Of a DNA stretch of 64,000 nucleotides, positions 43,370-52,659 are shown one piece after another (the stretch's first letter is position 1; each line of letters begins with the position of its first letter). Where the stretch lies: the NCBI GenBank assembly GCA_963703145.1, contig OY969793.1, positions 2,914,001-2,978,000 of the forward strand. Reading direction: 5' to 3'. Origin of the DNA: Bog-756 sp963703145. GTDB lineage: Bacteria > Actinomycetota > Acidimicrobiia > Acidimicrobiales > RAAP-2. Made by a program: the position numbers and the translations under genes. Under the pieces are notes generated by a model. The model had not been told where the DNA came from and made no database searches. It was given only the letters and a program-made list of their open reading frames with translations.

Positions 43370-43582
43370 CGCTCGATTGGTCCGTCAACCCACGACAACA
43401 GGCGTCCCCCTGACAGGGTCGATGTCAGGTTCGCGGGGAAGCTTCTTGCGGGCCAGCAGAACCTCCGACATCGTCGATGCCCAGCTTGGTCATCAGATGG
43501 CATAGCTGAGGACGGGCCCGACCCCTTGCGGTCGGCGGCGGATTCAGCGAATCGCTGTACCGGTGAACGTCGGACTCGTCAC

Positions 43583-44065
43583 TCAGCCGACCAACTGGGC
43601 AGTCCATTCCCCGGCCTGCTGTCCGGAAATTACATTGAGTCGGTTCCATGTGTTGATGGCCGCAATGCACACCACCAACGCGGCGAGGGCTCCTTCGTCG
43701 TAGTGTTTGGCCGCCTCGTCGAACAGCGCGTCGGGAATCGGCTTGCTCTGATCAGCCAATCGGGTCCCCGCCTCGGTCAAGGCCAAGGCAGCACGTTCGG
43801 CGTCAGTGAAATAGGGGGTGTCTCGCCAGGCCGCCAGGGTGAACAGGCGCTCGTCGGTCTCGCCCGCCTTGGCCGCCCCACGGGTATGCAGGTCCAGGCA
43901 GACGGCACACCCGTTGATCTGACTGGCTCGCAAGTTGACGAGCTCCAACGTTGTTCGTGCCAGGCCGGCATCGCTGGCCGCGTCATCCGCCGCCTTTGAC
44001 AGACTTTGGAGGGCGTCGAGTACCCCGGGCACGTTGAAAGCCGGATTGGGAATTCGCGATTGCAT
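43583..44065 (-). CDS. carboxymuconolactone decarboxylase-like (AhpD fold) protein
   Basis: The 160-residue AhpD-like protein has the redox motif GCAVCLDLHTRGA (CxxC followed by His) and a helical frame (RTTLELVNLRASQI, FTDAERAALALTEAGTRLAD). Family members act as peroxidase or thiol-disulfide partners. It is divergent from an ECF41 sigma gene. This is the classic ECF41 companion type (carboxymuconolactone decarboxylase, oxidoreductase or epimerase). The ATG follows AGGAGAAGC. Confidence 0.92.
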   Translation of the reverse strand: MQSRIPNPAFNVPGVLDALQSLSKAADDAASDAGLARTTLELVNLRASQINGCAVCLDLHTRGAAKAGETDERLFTLAAWRDTPYFTDAERAALALTEAGTRLADQSKPIPDALFDEAAKHYDEGALAALVVCIAAINTWNRLNVISGQQAGEWTAQLVG

Positions 44066-44109
44066 TGCTTCTCCTCGTCGAACGGTTGGTGGGTACGTTC
44101 ACACTCAAT

Positions 44110-44136
44110 GACACCCGGCAGCGCAAGAGTGTGACC
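44110..44136 (-). promoter_or_regulatory. ECF41-type promoter for the decarboxylase gene
   Basis: On the minus strand GGTCACA-N16-TGTC (44136 to 44110) matches the ECF41 consensus TGTCACA-N16-CGTC at six of seven and three of four bases, 45 bp from the ATG. Confidence 0.6.
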
Positions 44137-44260
44137 ATTGGCCTCAAAGTCGTTGTTGACCAGCGGTTTGGGGCAGACGGTGATCCGACGAGGACGCTGA
44201 TCGCCGTGCATTGGCTCCGCCCGTCAGTGCCGAGACTTGTGCCCGCTTGACCCCGTCCGG

Positions 44261-44287
44261 TGTCACATCGGCGGTGGCTGAGGGGTC
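44261..44287 (+). promoter_or_regulatory. ECF41-type promoter for the sigma gene
   Basis: TGTCACA (44261-44267), 16-bp spacer, GGTC (44284-44287): a perfect -35 and a three-of-four -10 for the ECF41 consensus, 35 bp before the sigma ATG. Confidence 0.65.
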
Positions 44288-44322
44288 ATTGTGGTGACAG
44301 CCTTCAGCGAGGATGAGTGTGA

Positions 44323-45207
44323 ATGGACGAAGACGACCGGCTGGTGGCGCGATTCGAGGAGCAGAGAGCCCATCTTCACTCCGTCGCCTACCGGATGCTG
44401 GGTTCGCCTGATGAGGCTGATGACGCTGTCCAGGACACCTGGGTGCGAGTCAGTCGTGCCGAGACCGGCACGGTGGAGAACCTTGGTGGTTGGCTGACGA
44501 CGATCATTGCGCGTGTCTGCCTCAACATGCTCCGCTCGCGCAATGTCCGACGCGAGGAGCCGCTCGAGGTGCATCTGCCCGATCCGGTAATCAGTCCCGA
44601 GGGCGAACTCCAACCGGAGCAGCAGGCACTGCTCGCCGACTCGGTCGGCTTGGCCCTCCTGGTGGTCCTGGATGCGCTCACTCCTGCTGAGCGTCTGGCC
44701 TTCGTGCTCCACGACATGTTTGGGCTGCCATTTGAGGAGATCGCCCCAATGCTTGGTCGGTCACCGGGTGCGGCCAGGCAGCTGGCGAGCAGAGCCCGGC
44801 GCCGGGTCGGAGGAGCCGAGGTGTCTGAACCCGACGTGACGCGCCAACGAGCCGTAGTCGATGCCTTCTTTCTGGCTGCCCGAGGCGGTGACTTCGACGC
44901 TCTGGTCGCCCTGCTCCACCCCGACGTCGTCCTCCGAGCAGACTTCGGCCCGAGCCGCTCTGCCGCGTCCATGATCGTCCGGGGCTCAGCGGCTGTTGCA
45001 AGGCAGGCACGGCTCGGCGCAAATCCGGCGGCGCTGCTTCATCCCGCGTTGGTCAACGGGGCTGCAGGCGTTGTCATCACGCTGGATGGCCAGCCACACG
45101 TCATCATGGCCTTCACGGTCGTTGGTGACCAAGTTGCCGAGCTCGACATTTTCGCCGATCCTGAACGCGTCCGCCGGGTCGCATCAGCTGTCCTCGGCGA
45201 CGGGTAA
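44323..45207 (+). CDS. ECF41-type sigma factor with SnoaL-like C-terminal domain
   Basis: The 294-residue protein has sigma-2 (HLHSVAYRMLGSPDEADDAVQDTWVRVSR, WLTTIIARVCLNMLRSR) and sigma-4 (LDALTPAERLAFVLHDMFGLPFEEIAPMLGRSPGAARQLASRARRRV), then an NTF2/SnoaL-like extension. Between domains LEVHLPDPVI stands for the ECF41 WLPEP motif. The usual DGGGR loop in the extension reads DFGP here (Asp207), a departure from the group. The extension acts as an in-cis anti-sigma module in ECF41. It is divergent from the decarboxylase, and both gaps carry ECF41-like promoters. Confidence 0.92.
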   Translation: MDEDDRLVARFEEQRAHLHSVAYRMLGSPDEADDAVQDTWVRVSRAETGTVENLGGWLTTIIARVCLNMLRSRNVRREEPLEVHLPDPVISPEGELQPEQQALLADSVGLALLVVLDALTPAERLAFVLHDMFGLPFEEIAPMLGRSPGAARQLASRARRRVGGAEVSEPDVTRQRAVVDAFFLAARGGDFDALVALLHPDVVLRADFGPSRSAASMIVRGSAAVARQARLGANPAALLHPALVNGAAGVVITLDGQPHVIMAFTVVGDQVAELDIFADPERVRRVASAVLGDG

Positions 45208-45322
45208 CACCCAAGGCAACGTCTCCTGGGGCATCGGGGGTGACCAGGCCGGCACGGAGTGCCGTCCCAGCTGTCCTGTCCTTGATAACGTCGGTCGAGA
45301 GGGTCGATGGGGAGGTCCTGGG

Positions 45323-46240
45323 ATGAACATTCGACGCTCGCTGGCGGTTCTGACATTGGCCTGTGCCGGGCTGATCTGGCTGGCGCCAGTTCAGGTCGGT
45401 GCTGCTGCACCATCCCAGCCGACGTCCGGGTATTGGCTGCTTGGTGCTGATGGCGGCGTGTTCTCCTTTGGCGCACCGTTCTATGGCTCCGGGACAGCCG
45501 CTCCGGGGGTGTGCGGATTCTCTCCCCAGCCGCCAAGCACCCTCAATGCCGCCTTCGGGTGTGATGCGATCGCATCGACGCCGAGTGGCAACGGATACTG
45601 GCTCGTCAACGCGGACCGCTGGGCTACCGCATTCGGCCAGGCGGGGCAGCCGGAACAGGTCGGCTGTACGGGTCTGAACGGCGCGATGGGGTCGTGGACA
45701 GGAATCGCATCGTCGTCCACTGGGAATGGGTTCTTCATGGCCAGCTCGAACGGACACGTCGTGGGGTGCGGCGATGCCGGACCATTCGTCAGTACCGCCT
45801 CCGAGACCCTCAACGCACCGGTCGTGGGAATAGCAGCCACACCGGACGGAAAGGGCTACTGGATGGTCTCGTCGGACGGCGGGGTGTTCTCGTTCGGCGA
45901 TGCCCCGTTCTATGGGTCCATGGGTGGGACACACCTCAATGCACCGGTGGTGGGGATGGCGCGCACACCAAGCGGCAAGGGCTATTGGCTGGTCGCGTCG
46001 GATGGTGGGGTGTTCTCGTTCGGCGATGCCTCCTACCACGGGTCCATGGGTGGACATCGACTCAATGCACCGGTCGTGGGTATTGCCGCCACACCAGATG
46101 GAATGGGCTATTGGCTGACCGCGAAGGATGGCGGGGTATTCACGTTCGGCAGTGCTCCATTCGAGGGATCGATGGGCGGGACGCGACTCAACGCACCGGT
46201 CGTGGGTATCGCCACCTACTCCCACCTCTTGGCAGGCTGA
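45323..46240 (+). CDS. secreted GYWLVxxDGGVFxFG repeat protein
   Basis: The 305-residue protein has a signal peptide (about 1-30, MNIRRSLAVLTLACAGLIWLAPVQVGA) and six repeats opening with GYW(L/M) or GFF. The last three are 42-residue units of the form GYWLVASDGGVFSFGDAxYxGSMGGxxLNAPVVGIAxTPxG. Similar repeats make up the 3' half of the large gene at 58283-60232, so the two are related surface proteins. The repeats predict a beta-strand-rich extended or propeller-like body. The ATG follows GGGGAGGTCC. Confidence 0.85.
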   Translation: MNIRRSLAVLTLACAGLIWLAPVQVGAAAPSQPTSGYWLLGADGGVFSFGAPFYGSGTAAPGVCGFSPQPPSTLNAAFGCDAIASTPSGNGYWLVNADRWATAFGQAGQPEQVGCTGLNGAMGSWTGIASSSTGNGFFMASSNGHVVGCGDAGPFVSTASETLNAPVVGIAATPDGKGYWMVSSDGGVFSFGDAPFYGSMGGTHLNAPVVGMARTPSGKGYWLVASDGGVFSFGDASYHGSMGGHRLNAPVVGIAATPDGMGYWLTAKDGGVFTFGSAPFEGSMGGTRLNAPVVGIATYSHLLAG

Positions 46241-46414
46241 CTCAGCGGGCCCCACCCCAACTCGTCGTACTCCGCCATTGAAGAATCGTCCGGAGTACGC
46301 GGCGTCATTGGAATGAGGGGTCAATCGCTGCTCTGTGGCCCGCCAGCCGGTAGATCACCGAGTTTCCCGTCTGGAGTGGAGTGAACACTCGCCAGAACCA
46401 GCGATGTCCACGAC

Positions 46415-46438
46415 CTCAGCATTACTTCGCCGGCTGAG
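46415..46438. repeat. dispersed CTCAGC hairpin, copy H
   Basis: CTCAGC and GCTGAG flank a 12-nt loop, 175 bp past the repeat-protein gene. Confidence 0.45.
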
Positions 46439-46478
46439 ATCCCGCAGTGTGACGGCTGTGACAAAGACCTGAGACGCG

Positions 46479-46511
46479 AAGCACCCCCCGCCTGCCCGAC
46501 GGGGGGTGCTT
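46479..46511 (+). terminator. strong terminator hairpin
   Basis: AAGCACCCCCC pairs with GGGGGGTGCTT over 11 bp with an 11-nt loop, about 240 bp after the repeat-protein stop. Confidence 0.6.
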
Positions 46512-46839
46512 CAAGGAGCGACCCGGTGGGAGGACGGGACCGCTATCAGTACGGTATGCCGAGGGTGTCACAGAGGTCCTGAATTATCCGTTCACCTGCG
46601 GATACGTGGGACCGAGCCTAGCGACCGGCCTGCTGGCGACCGTGCTGTCGAAGCCAGCGGGGCCACACACATCAGTGCCGCTCGCCTCGACCAAGGTTTT
46701 CGTCCTTTACCTAAAAACCGGTCATGCCTCGTTGCGCTCGTGCAAACCGAACTACTCCCCCTGCCATGGCAGTGCGGATATCAATGAGACAACCGGATCA
46801 TCCACAACATTCGCCAGCGAGGTCTGGCTCCGCCTGATC

Positions 46840-47214
46840 TCAGCCGCCAGTTGTCTCGTAATCCTTGATTCGCGCCTTCATCAGCGCTTTCAGGAGGCTG
46901 GTGGGCAATTCACGATCGTAGGGGAGCTTGATGAATCCCTCACCGGCGCCATACCCGGCGGCCTCGACAGCGGCCTTTTGGCTGGCGAAGAACGCGGGGG
47001 TGAACCGCAGCGAGCAGTGCTGCTTGAAATTCTGGAGCATCCACAGGTTGGCTTTGTCGCCGCGGACGTACACCGGCAGGTTCCACTTCAGCTCTTCCCG
47101 CGCCTCGGTGTCGGCAGCGCGGCTCATCTTCCTGAGGGCCTCGAGGTGCGGCCGCTGAACGTCGTCCAGCTGTGCAAAATAGTCGTCGACACTGGTCCGC
47201 TTGGGCATCGGCAT
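46840..47214 (-). CDS. DUF1801 (YdhG-like) protein
   Basis: The 124-residue product matches DUF1801: MPKRTSVDDYFAQLDDVQRPHLEALRKMSRAADTEAREELKWNLPVYVRGDKANLWMLQNFKQHCSLRFTP, with the WNLPVY and CSLRF strands of the double-wing fold. DUF1801 proteins are linked to iron or stress responses in some bacteria (YdhG/YjbR type) but lack a proven reaction. It lies 56 bp downstream of the GNAT gene, so a two-gene operon is possible. Confidence 0.9.
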   Translation of the reverse strand: MPMPKRTSVDDYFAQLDDVQRPHLEALRKMSRAADTEAREELKWNLPVYVRGDKANLWMLQNFKQHCSLRFTPAFFASQKAAVEAAGYGAGEGFIKLPYDRELPTSLLKALMKARIKDYETTGG

Positions 47215-47270
47215 GGGTCAAGGGTAGCTCCGATGGGCAGGTCGCAGTCGTGCATCCTGTGTGCTGCGAC

Positions 47271-47765
47271 TCACTCAGAAGGCAAGCGCAGCCATTCCTC
47301 CCAGGTGATATCAGACCCAATGATCCGTGGGTTGGTGAAGGGCCACGACTCTCCGATCCACCGCCGAACGGTCCGTTCAAGGGAACTGGCCACAGGGGAT
47401 CCAACGAGGGAGTCGATGACCCACAAGCTGATGTCCGCGTCCGCTCCTACTCGCTCTGGCGGGTCGATATAGACGCAACCAGCCAAGTAGCTCTCATCAT
47501 GGTCGAGCAGCGCATAGTTGAATGAGAGCTTGTGGTCCATCTCGGCTTCGTGCCGGACGAGATCTTCGAGATCCTCTTCATAGGTGAGCGACTCATGCGG
47601 CCAACCGTGAGGCTCTCCGAACACCGACCACAGTCTCTCGCGTGACGCCATCACGGCGGGGTAGTCAATGTCCACATCAGACGACCGAATCGGCCTCAAA
47701 TGGTGACCAGGCGGGACCGGCACGAGTTTTGGATGCTCAAAGCCTTTGGGCAACCAGGGGCTCAT
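47271..47765 (-). CDS. GNAT family N-acetyltransferase
   Basis: The 164-residue protein has the GNAT layout HLRPIRSSDVDIDYPAVMASRERLWSVFGEPHGW at the N-terminus and ALLDHDESYLAGCVYIDPPERVGADADISLWVIDSL for strands 4-5. The acetyl-CoA loop (usually QxxGxG/A) is less clear at VGSPVASSLERTVRRWI. Target unknown. It may share a transcript with the DUF1801 gene downstream. Confidence 0.8.
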   Translation of the reverse strand: MSPWLPKGFEHPKLVPVPPGHHLRPIRSSDVDIDYPAVMASRERLWSVFGEPHGWPHESLTYEEDLEDLVRHEAEMDHKLSFNYALLDHDESYLAGCVYIDPPERVGADADISLWVIDSLVGSPVASSLERTVRRWIGESWPFTNPRIIGSDITWEEWLRLPSE

Positions 47766-47844
47766 CGCCCCATCGTTTCACGAGAACGAACACCGGCCCA
47801 TGCCTGCCTCGGCAGGCCGCTGGACCGCTCTCGAATGGTGCGGG

Positions 47845-49554
47845 CTACTGCAACAACGTCACATCGTCTGAAAACACAGCGTAGGCATCTCCACCCCGGA
47901 TCTTCACCGAATACATCGCCAAATCCGCCTCGCGGAGGAGCTGGCCAATCGTCGAGCCGTGCGTGGAGAAGGCAACGCCGATGCTCATGGTCACGGTCAC
48001 GTCGGTGCCCTCGAGATGAATCGGTTCCCGAGCCGTTACAAGAATTCGCTGAGCCACCTGGGAAACTTCTTGGTGCGATCCGATATCTTCCAAGAGAACC
48101 CCGAACTCATCACCGCCGAGTCGGGCGGCCGTATCGGTCTTCCTCAAGCACTGTTGCAACCTCGCCGTGGTAGTGCGGAGCAGTTCGTCACCGGCCGGGT
48201 GCCCCAGGGTGTCGTTGACCGCCTTGAATCGATCCAGGTCGAGATAGAGAACCGCCAGTTGACCACCGGTGCGCCCGATTCGCTCCGTGGCATGTTCGAG
48301 TCGATCCTGGAACAGCACCCGATTGCCCAGGCCAGTCAGCGAATCATGGAAGGCCTGATGGAGGAGCCGCGTCTCAAGCCGCCTTCGATCAGTCATGTCA
48401 CGGAAGGACCACACTCTTCCGACAATCGACCCATTCACCGATTGAAGCTTCGATCGGGCCTCGAAGACTCTTCCGTCCCGGAACTCGAGAACATCGTAGG
48501 TATCGTCTTCACGGGTGGCGACGATCTCCAGCAGGCGCGAGACGATCGACTCCGCGCCCAGCATCTCTGCCTCAATGAAGCTGATGGCCGCCGCCTGGTT
48601 GCGTTCGTGGAGGACCGACGCCGGAAATCTCCACATCCGTGTGAACTGGCGGTTGAAGCTGGAGAAATAGCCCGAATTGTCCATCACCAAGATGCCATCG
48701 GCGGTGGCATCCAGCGTGGCCGTCACCAGCGCGAGGGCTGTCTGAAGCTCGGTCTCAGCCGCCACCCGGCGGCTGACATCGTGGCCCGAGACCACGAAGC
48801 CTCCGACGGTCGGATCATCGATGAGATTGACGACGGCCAGCTCGAATGGGGTCGTCGTTGAGCTTCCGTGATGCATCATCGCGACCGTCGTGATGACTGG
48901 ATCGGACGAGGTTGCCCCGTGCCGGGCGCTCTCCAGCGCCATGGACAACAGGGGGCGATCCTCCGATGCCACCACGTCAGCCAGTGGCCGACCGCATACG
49001 TCGTCGGGGTCGAGTCCAAGACACCGCGTCAGCGCCCCAGAAGCGGAGCGAACGACACCATCCGTGTCGACCAGCATCGTCAAGGTGGGCGAACTCTGAA
49101 CAAGGGTGAGTGATTGAGAGTCTCGACTGTGGGCCACTTCGAATCGCCTGCGATCGGTGAGGTCCCGGAGGCTCAGCAGCACGGAGCCAGAATCGGGCCA
49201 ATCGATGACCTTGCCGACAAGTTCCACCAGTTTCCACCCTTGCGGCGTGCTCACGCGGATCTCAATCATGGACCCCACGTCCTTGCCCTGGATGCTGTCG
49301 AGCGACCGCAACACGAGTTCGAGATCTTCCGGGTGGACCAGATCGAGTCCGGACAGCCCAACTGAGTCCTCAAGCGACCTCTCGAAGAGGCGTTCGGCTG
49401 GAGTATTGCCCCACTGAACGGCGCCATTGGCATCCACGATCAGCAGCGGATCAGGCAAGCCGTCTATCAGCACATCTGGCAGGCCGGCTTCGGCTGCTGG
49501 AGTGAGCCCGGGCGGCCCGACGTCGCTGCGTTCCATCCATGTGGATATCGGCAT
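47845..49554 (-). CDS. PAS-GGDEF diguanylate cyclase
   Basis: The 569-residue protein has three PAS domains: about 25-135 (VLIDGLPDPLLIVDANGAVQWGN), about 145-265 and about 272-395 (LDATADGILVMDNSGYFSSFNRQF). A GGDEF domain follows at about 400-565 with intact GGDEF at 480-484. An RxxD inhibitory site, RKTD, sits five residues upstream. No EAL domain or membrane helix is visible, so it is a soluble c-di-GMP producer driven by PAS inputs. ATG at 49554 or the Met at 49536 is the start; neither has a strong ribosome site. Confidence 0.93.
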   Translation of the reverse strand: MPISTWMERSDVGPPGLTPAAEAGLPDVLIDGLPDPLLIVDANGAVQWGNTPAERLFERSLEDSVGLSGLDLVHPEDLELVLRSLDSIQGKDVGSMIEIRVSTPQGWKLVELVGKVIDWPDSGSVLLSLRDLTDRRRFEVAHSRDSQSLTLVQSSPTLTMLVDTDGVVRSASGALTRCLGLDPDDVCGRPLADVVASEDRPLLSMALESARHGATSSDPVITTVAMMHHGSSTTTPFELAVVNLIDDPTVGGFVVSGHDVSRRVAAETELQTALALVTATLDATADGILVMDNSGYFSSFNRQFTRMWRFPASVLHERNQAAAISFIEAEMLGAESIVSRLLEIVATREDDTYDVLEFRDGRVFEARSKLQSVNGSIVGRVWSFRDMTDRRRLETRLLHQAFHDSLTGLGNRVLFQDRLEHATERIGRTGGQLAVLYLDLDRFKAVNDTLGHPAGDELLRTTTARLQQCLRKTDTAARLGGDEFGVLLEDIGSHQEVSQVAQRILVTAREPIHLEGTDVTVTMSIGVAFSTHGSTIGQLLREADLAMYSVKIRGGDAYAVFSDDVTLLQ

Positions 49555-49804
49555 TCGGTTGGTTGCGCTTGAGATGGTACGAGACGTCGCCCTATTCGCA
49601 CCCGGACAGGCCCTGGGCCTCCGTCGCTGTCCAGTGAAGCAGCTACCTGCCAGGTCTTATCTGGTTCTTAGCGACTTTGAACAGTGCCCTTACCTAGCCC
49701 TGGTGAACTCTGACTCGGCGGAACAAGGGGCCAATCGCGTCACGACGGACCTTTGGATTTCGGCCCCACTTCGACGCTGCTAGTTCTTCGGTCTATCGGC
49801 GGGA

Positions 49805-50098
49805 GTGTCGCAATCTTCGAGTGGCTTGTCCCGCCTGATGACCCATCCGTCCTATACGGCCGCGCCTCAACTGAAAGGGCTCACGTTGTCTCCCGACAGA
49901 TTCGAAATAGTCGTGCGCGGGGTACTGAGCCCACATGACGTGGCTGCATTTGACGGATTCGACATCCAGTACTGCACCGACGGCCACACCCATCTCGTGG
50001 GGATCGTTCCTGACCACAGCACATTCAACCGTCTGCTCCAGAGCTTGCTCAAGCTCGACGTCGAGCTCGTCTCGGTCAATCCGGTCAGAGACGAATGA
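49805..50098 (+). CDS. small conserved-looking hypothetical protein
   Basis: The 97-residue GTG-started frame has a beta-alpha-beta pattern FEIVVRGVLSPHDVAAFDGFDIQYCTDGHTHLVGIVPDHSTFNRLLQSLLKLDVELVSVNPV, like a small ferredoxin-fold protein. No family recalled. It is divergent from the diguanylate cyclase. Confidence 0.6.
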   Translation: MSQSSSGLSRLMTHPSYTAAPQLKGLTLSPDRFEIVVRGVLSPHDVAAFDGFDIQYCTDGHTHLVGIVPDHSTFNRLLQSLLKLDVELVSVNPVRDE

Positions 50099-50138
50099 TG
50101 CGTCGTACCAGCGCCAGTAGAGGCACTCCCCGCTGCTT

Positions 50139-51452
50139 CTAGCCCGACCGGTAGTACGTCCCGTCGCAGCGGAATCCCTTCGTGGAACCGGTCACAGGCG
50201 GGTCTGCGAGCCGCTGGAACTTCCCACTCTCGACCTGACCCAGGAGATAGCAGGTGACTGGCACCTTGCCTGCCGGGTTGCTCACAGGGATGAGGCCCCC
50301 GCTGTTGAAGGCCGTGATCTTTCGCAGCGCCCGCAGGAGCGACCCTCGGCTCGGATCTGTGCCCGCGTTGCGCAGCCCGTCGACGAACAACTCTCCGGTC
50401 AGCCACCCCGTTAGCGTGAAGAAATCGGGAGTGAAGCTGGGTGAGACCTTCTGGACCCATGTGTTGAATGTGGTGACCGCCGGGATCAGGGGAGCATCCT
50501 CGCCCAGGTAGAGAGAGGCCACCTGCTCGAGATAGGCCCCATTGACGGCATCGGGTCCACCGGCATTGCCGATGAGCTGTGGGTTGTAGGAGGGTGCACC
50601 CAGCACCACTACCGGATGGAAGTTCTGCTGGCTGAGGTCTCGAAAGATGGCCGACGCGTAGTTCTGGGGCTCCTGTTCGAGGAACAGGATCTGCACCCCC
50701 GCGTTCTTCATGGCTACCACCTGTGAGGTGAAGTCGGTCGTCGTGGCCGGCAGCGCCGGATCGAAGAGAACCTTGTAACCCAGGTGCTCCATGGCCTTCT
50801 TCTCGTTGCCCCAGGCCAACTCCGTCGATGGCAGGTTGGCGATGATGGTGGCTGTGTGGGCGATCTGCGTCGGATACCTCTGCTTGAAGTAGAGCAGTGG
50901 ACCGGTGGGCCAGCCGTCCGAGGCAGGGAGTGGGCTGAAGTTGTTCGGGAGTTTCTCTGTCGCCGGGTCGAGCGATGCCGTGACGTCAGGGAACCCAGGA
51001 TTGGCAGCGATCAGCGGTTCGCTGAAGCTGTCCTCGAGCGAGAGCCCACCCACGCTGGCGAAGTCGTCCTGGACGACGCTTTGAACCTCCTGTTTGTTCA
51101 ATGCGCCCTGGAACCGATCGTCGGCACCGGACACCACGATCTTGCGGCCATTGACCCCGCCCTGCGAATTCACGTAGGCGGCGTAGGCCTCGGTACCAAC
51201 CAGGCCACCGGTGAACAGGCCGGCCAACTGGGTCGTCACGTTTCCGATCGTCACCGACGTCGGCGTCACCCCCGTGTGGTCTCGAAACGCTGAGGCCGGG
51301 ATTGACGGTAGCGACGAACCGCTGGCGGTGCCGGTCGTCGAGTTGGTCGAAGAGCACGCAGTCGTCATTCCGGCCACAACCGCCAACGAGATGGCTACCG
51401 CTAACAACGGCGATCGCCCCACCCATCCGATCCCGCGCCGCCGTCGGTCCAT
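50139..51452 (-). CDS. ABC-type solute-binding lipoprotein, branched-chain amino-acid type
   Basis: The 437-residue protein has a twin-arginine-like basic start (MDRRRRGIGWVG), hydrophobic helix and Cys in AGMTTACSSTNSTTG, a probable lipoprotein site. The type I periplasmic-binding fold is read from VTIGNVTTQLAGLFTGGLVGTEAYAAYVNSQGGVNGRKIVVSGADDRFQGALNKQEVQSVV, as in LivJ/K-like proteins. No permease or ATPase gene is adjacent, so it is an orphan binding protein. The ATG at 51452 has GGGAGGG upstream. Confidence 0.9.
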   Translation of the reverse strand: MDRRRRGIGWVGRSPLLAVAISLAVVAGMTTACSSTNSTTGTASGSSLPSIPASAFRDHTGVTPTSVTIGNVTTQLAGLFTGGLVGTEAYAAYVNSQGGVNGRKIVVSGADDRFQGALNKQEVQSVVQDDFASVGGLSLEDSFSEPLIAANPGFPDVTASLDPATEKLPNNFSPLPASDGWPTGPLLYFKQRYPTQIAHTATIIANLPSTELAWGNEKKAMEHLGYKVLFDPALPATTTDFTSQVVAMKNAGVQILFLEQEPQNYASAIFRDLSQQNFHPVVVLGAPSYNPQLIGNAGGPDAVNGAYLEQVASLYLGEDAPLIPAVTTFNTWVQKVSPSFTPDFFTLTGWLTGELFVDGLRNAGTDPSRGSLLRALRKITAFNSGGLIPVSNPAGKVPVTCYLLGQVESGKFQRLADPPVTGSTKGFRCDGTYYRSG

Positions 51453-51800
51453 GCATCCCTCCCGATCACCCATGTTGCCCGCCCCACGAGGCAAGAGCCG
51501 ACCTACGCCACGCCACAAACCTACCCGCAGCAAGGAATCCGCGTGCTGCTCGTCACAGCACCCCTCTGCTGTGATGGCAAGGGCCACGGTCACATGGACG
51601 TAAGTGGCTCCCAGTTTCCGGGAACGGATTCGGTTGCTCCAAGCACGCGAGCTCACGACTCTCGTCGCCTAGATCTGCCCGGCGGCTCGATCCTCAGCCT
51701 CAACAGCTGAGGGAACGGTTCCACGAGCCCGGGCGCCAGCCGGCAACGTACCAATCGGACCGACGGAGGAAGCGCGGGTCCACACCCAGTACACCGACGT
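51453..51800. other. 348-bp gap with hairpin G
   Basis: Contains the dispersed hairpin at 51692-51712 and the promoter of the solute-binding protein gene. No gene supported. Confidence 0.45.
51692..51712. repeat. dispersed CTCAGC hairpin, copy G
   Basis: CCTCAGC-N7-GCTGAGG, 7-bp perfect stem, 89 bp past the DUF899 stop on the minus strand; it may serve as that gene's terminator. Confidence 0.6.
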
Positions 51801-52547
51801 CTAAGACGAAAAGTCGGGCATTGCAGATCGTACCGACTGGCTTCGACCCTTCGGCTCCTCCCAATCCTCCTGGCGACCAAGTGCTGTGAGGTCGAGGAAG
51901 TAATACGACCCGCCCGTCGACTCAAGACCCCGGGCGTACTGCGAGTACGTGTGGAACACTCGGCCGTCGACCTGGATGAAGCAGCTCAGCCCTGGCATGT
52001 CGTAAGGCTGGTCGGCGGTTTTCATGCTCTCCTGACCCATCGACGCGTACTCGTCCAAGGTTCGATAGTTGTACTGGTCGAAGCCTCGCGATGCATCGAT
52101 GGTCACTCCGAAGTCATAGTTGAAGTCGGACTCACTGGATGAATACCAAGGAAGATCCCAGCCCCTTTTCTGCTTCCAGCGTTGCAGCTTGGCGAGGGGC
52201 GCTCTCGACACCAACGCATAGGTGGTGTCCCGGACGTGAAGGTGCTGCAGAAACCCTGGGGACAGCTCGTCAGTGCCAGCGGTGCAGCTGGAACAGCCTT
52301 CCTCCCATTCGGGGTGGAACATGAAATGGTAGACGATCAGTTGGTTACGGCCCTCGAACAGATCCGCAAGTCGGACGGGACCGCTGGAACTGACGAAGCG
52401 GTAGTCCTTCTCGACCTCGACCATGGGTTGGTTCCGGCGATCCGAGCTGAGCTCGTCCCGACGCCTCGTCAGGTCCTTTTCCTTGGCCAGCAGCTCGCGC
52501 CGGGCGAGCAGCCATTCTTCCCGAGTGGTGACTCTGGGCAGACTCAT
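51801..52547 (-). CDS. DUF899 (thioredoxin-like) family protein
   Basis: The 248-residue protein matches DUF899: MSLPRVTTREEWLLARRELLAKEKDLTRRRDELSSDRRNQPMVEVEKDYRF, then YHFMFHPEWEEGCSSCTAGTDELSPGFLQHLHVRDTTYALVSRAPLAKLQRWKQKRGWDLPWYSS. The CSSC sits where thioredoxin-like active sites lie. The ATG at 52547 has CAGGAGA upstream; the longer open frame upstream looks non-coding. The enzyme's reaction is unproven. Confidence 0.92.
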   Translation of the reverse strand: MSLPRVTTREEWLLARRELLAKEKDLTRRRDELSSDRRNQPMVEVEKDYRFVSSSGPVRLADLFEGRNQLIVYHFMFHPEWEEGCSSCTAGTDELSPGFLQHLHVRDTTYALVSRAPLAKLQRWKQKRGWDLPWYSSSESDFNYDFGVTIDASRGFDQYNYRTLDEYASMGQESMKTADQPYDMPGLSCFIQVDGRVFHTYSQYARGLESTGGSYYFLDLTALGRQEDWEEPKGRSQSVRSAMPDFSS

Positions 52548-52659
52548 CGTGATCTCCTGTCTCCTGGAGCAACTGCGCCCCTCCGTGAGATAGGACAGCG
52601 CATCCCGTCGGAAATCATCGGCGCCGAGCCGCAGCGATCGACACGGGACGATACTGGGC

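Larger units (their letters stand above)
46241..46839. other. 599-bp gap with a hairpin and a terminator
   Basis: Contains dispersed hairpin H (46415-46438) and the strong hairpin at 46479-46511. No gene supported. Confidence 0.45.

Noticed and set aside
45113..46324. 403-codon frame on the minus strand
   Set aside because: Mirror of the GYWLV repeat gene; His- and Arg-rich and repetitive only because the other strand is.
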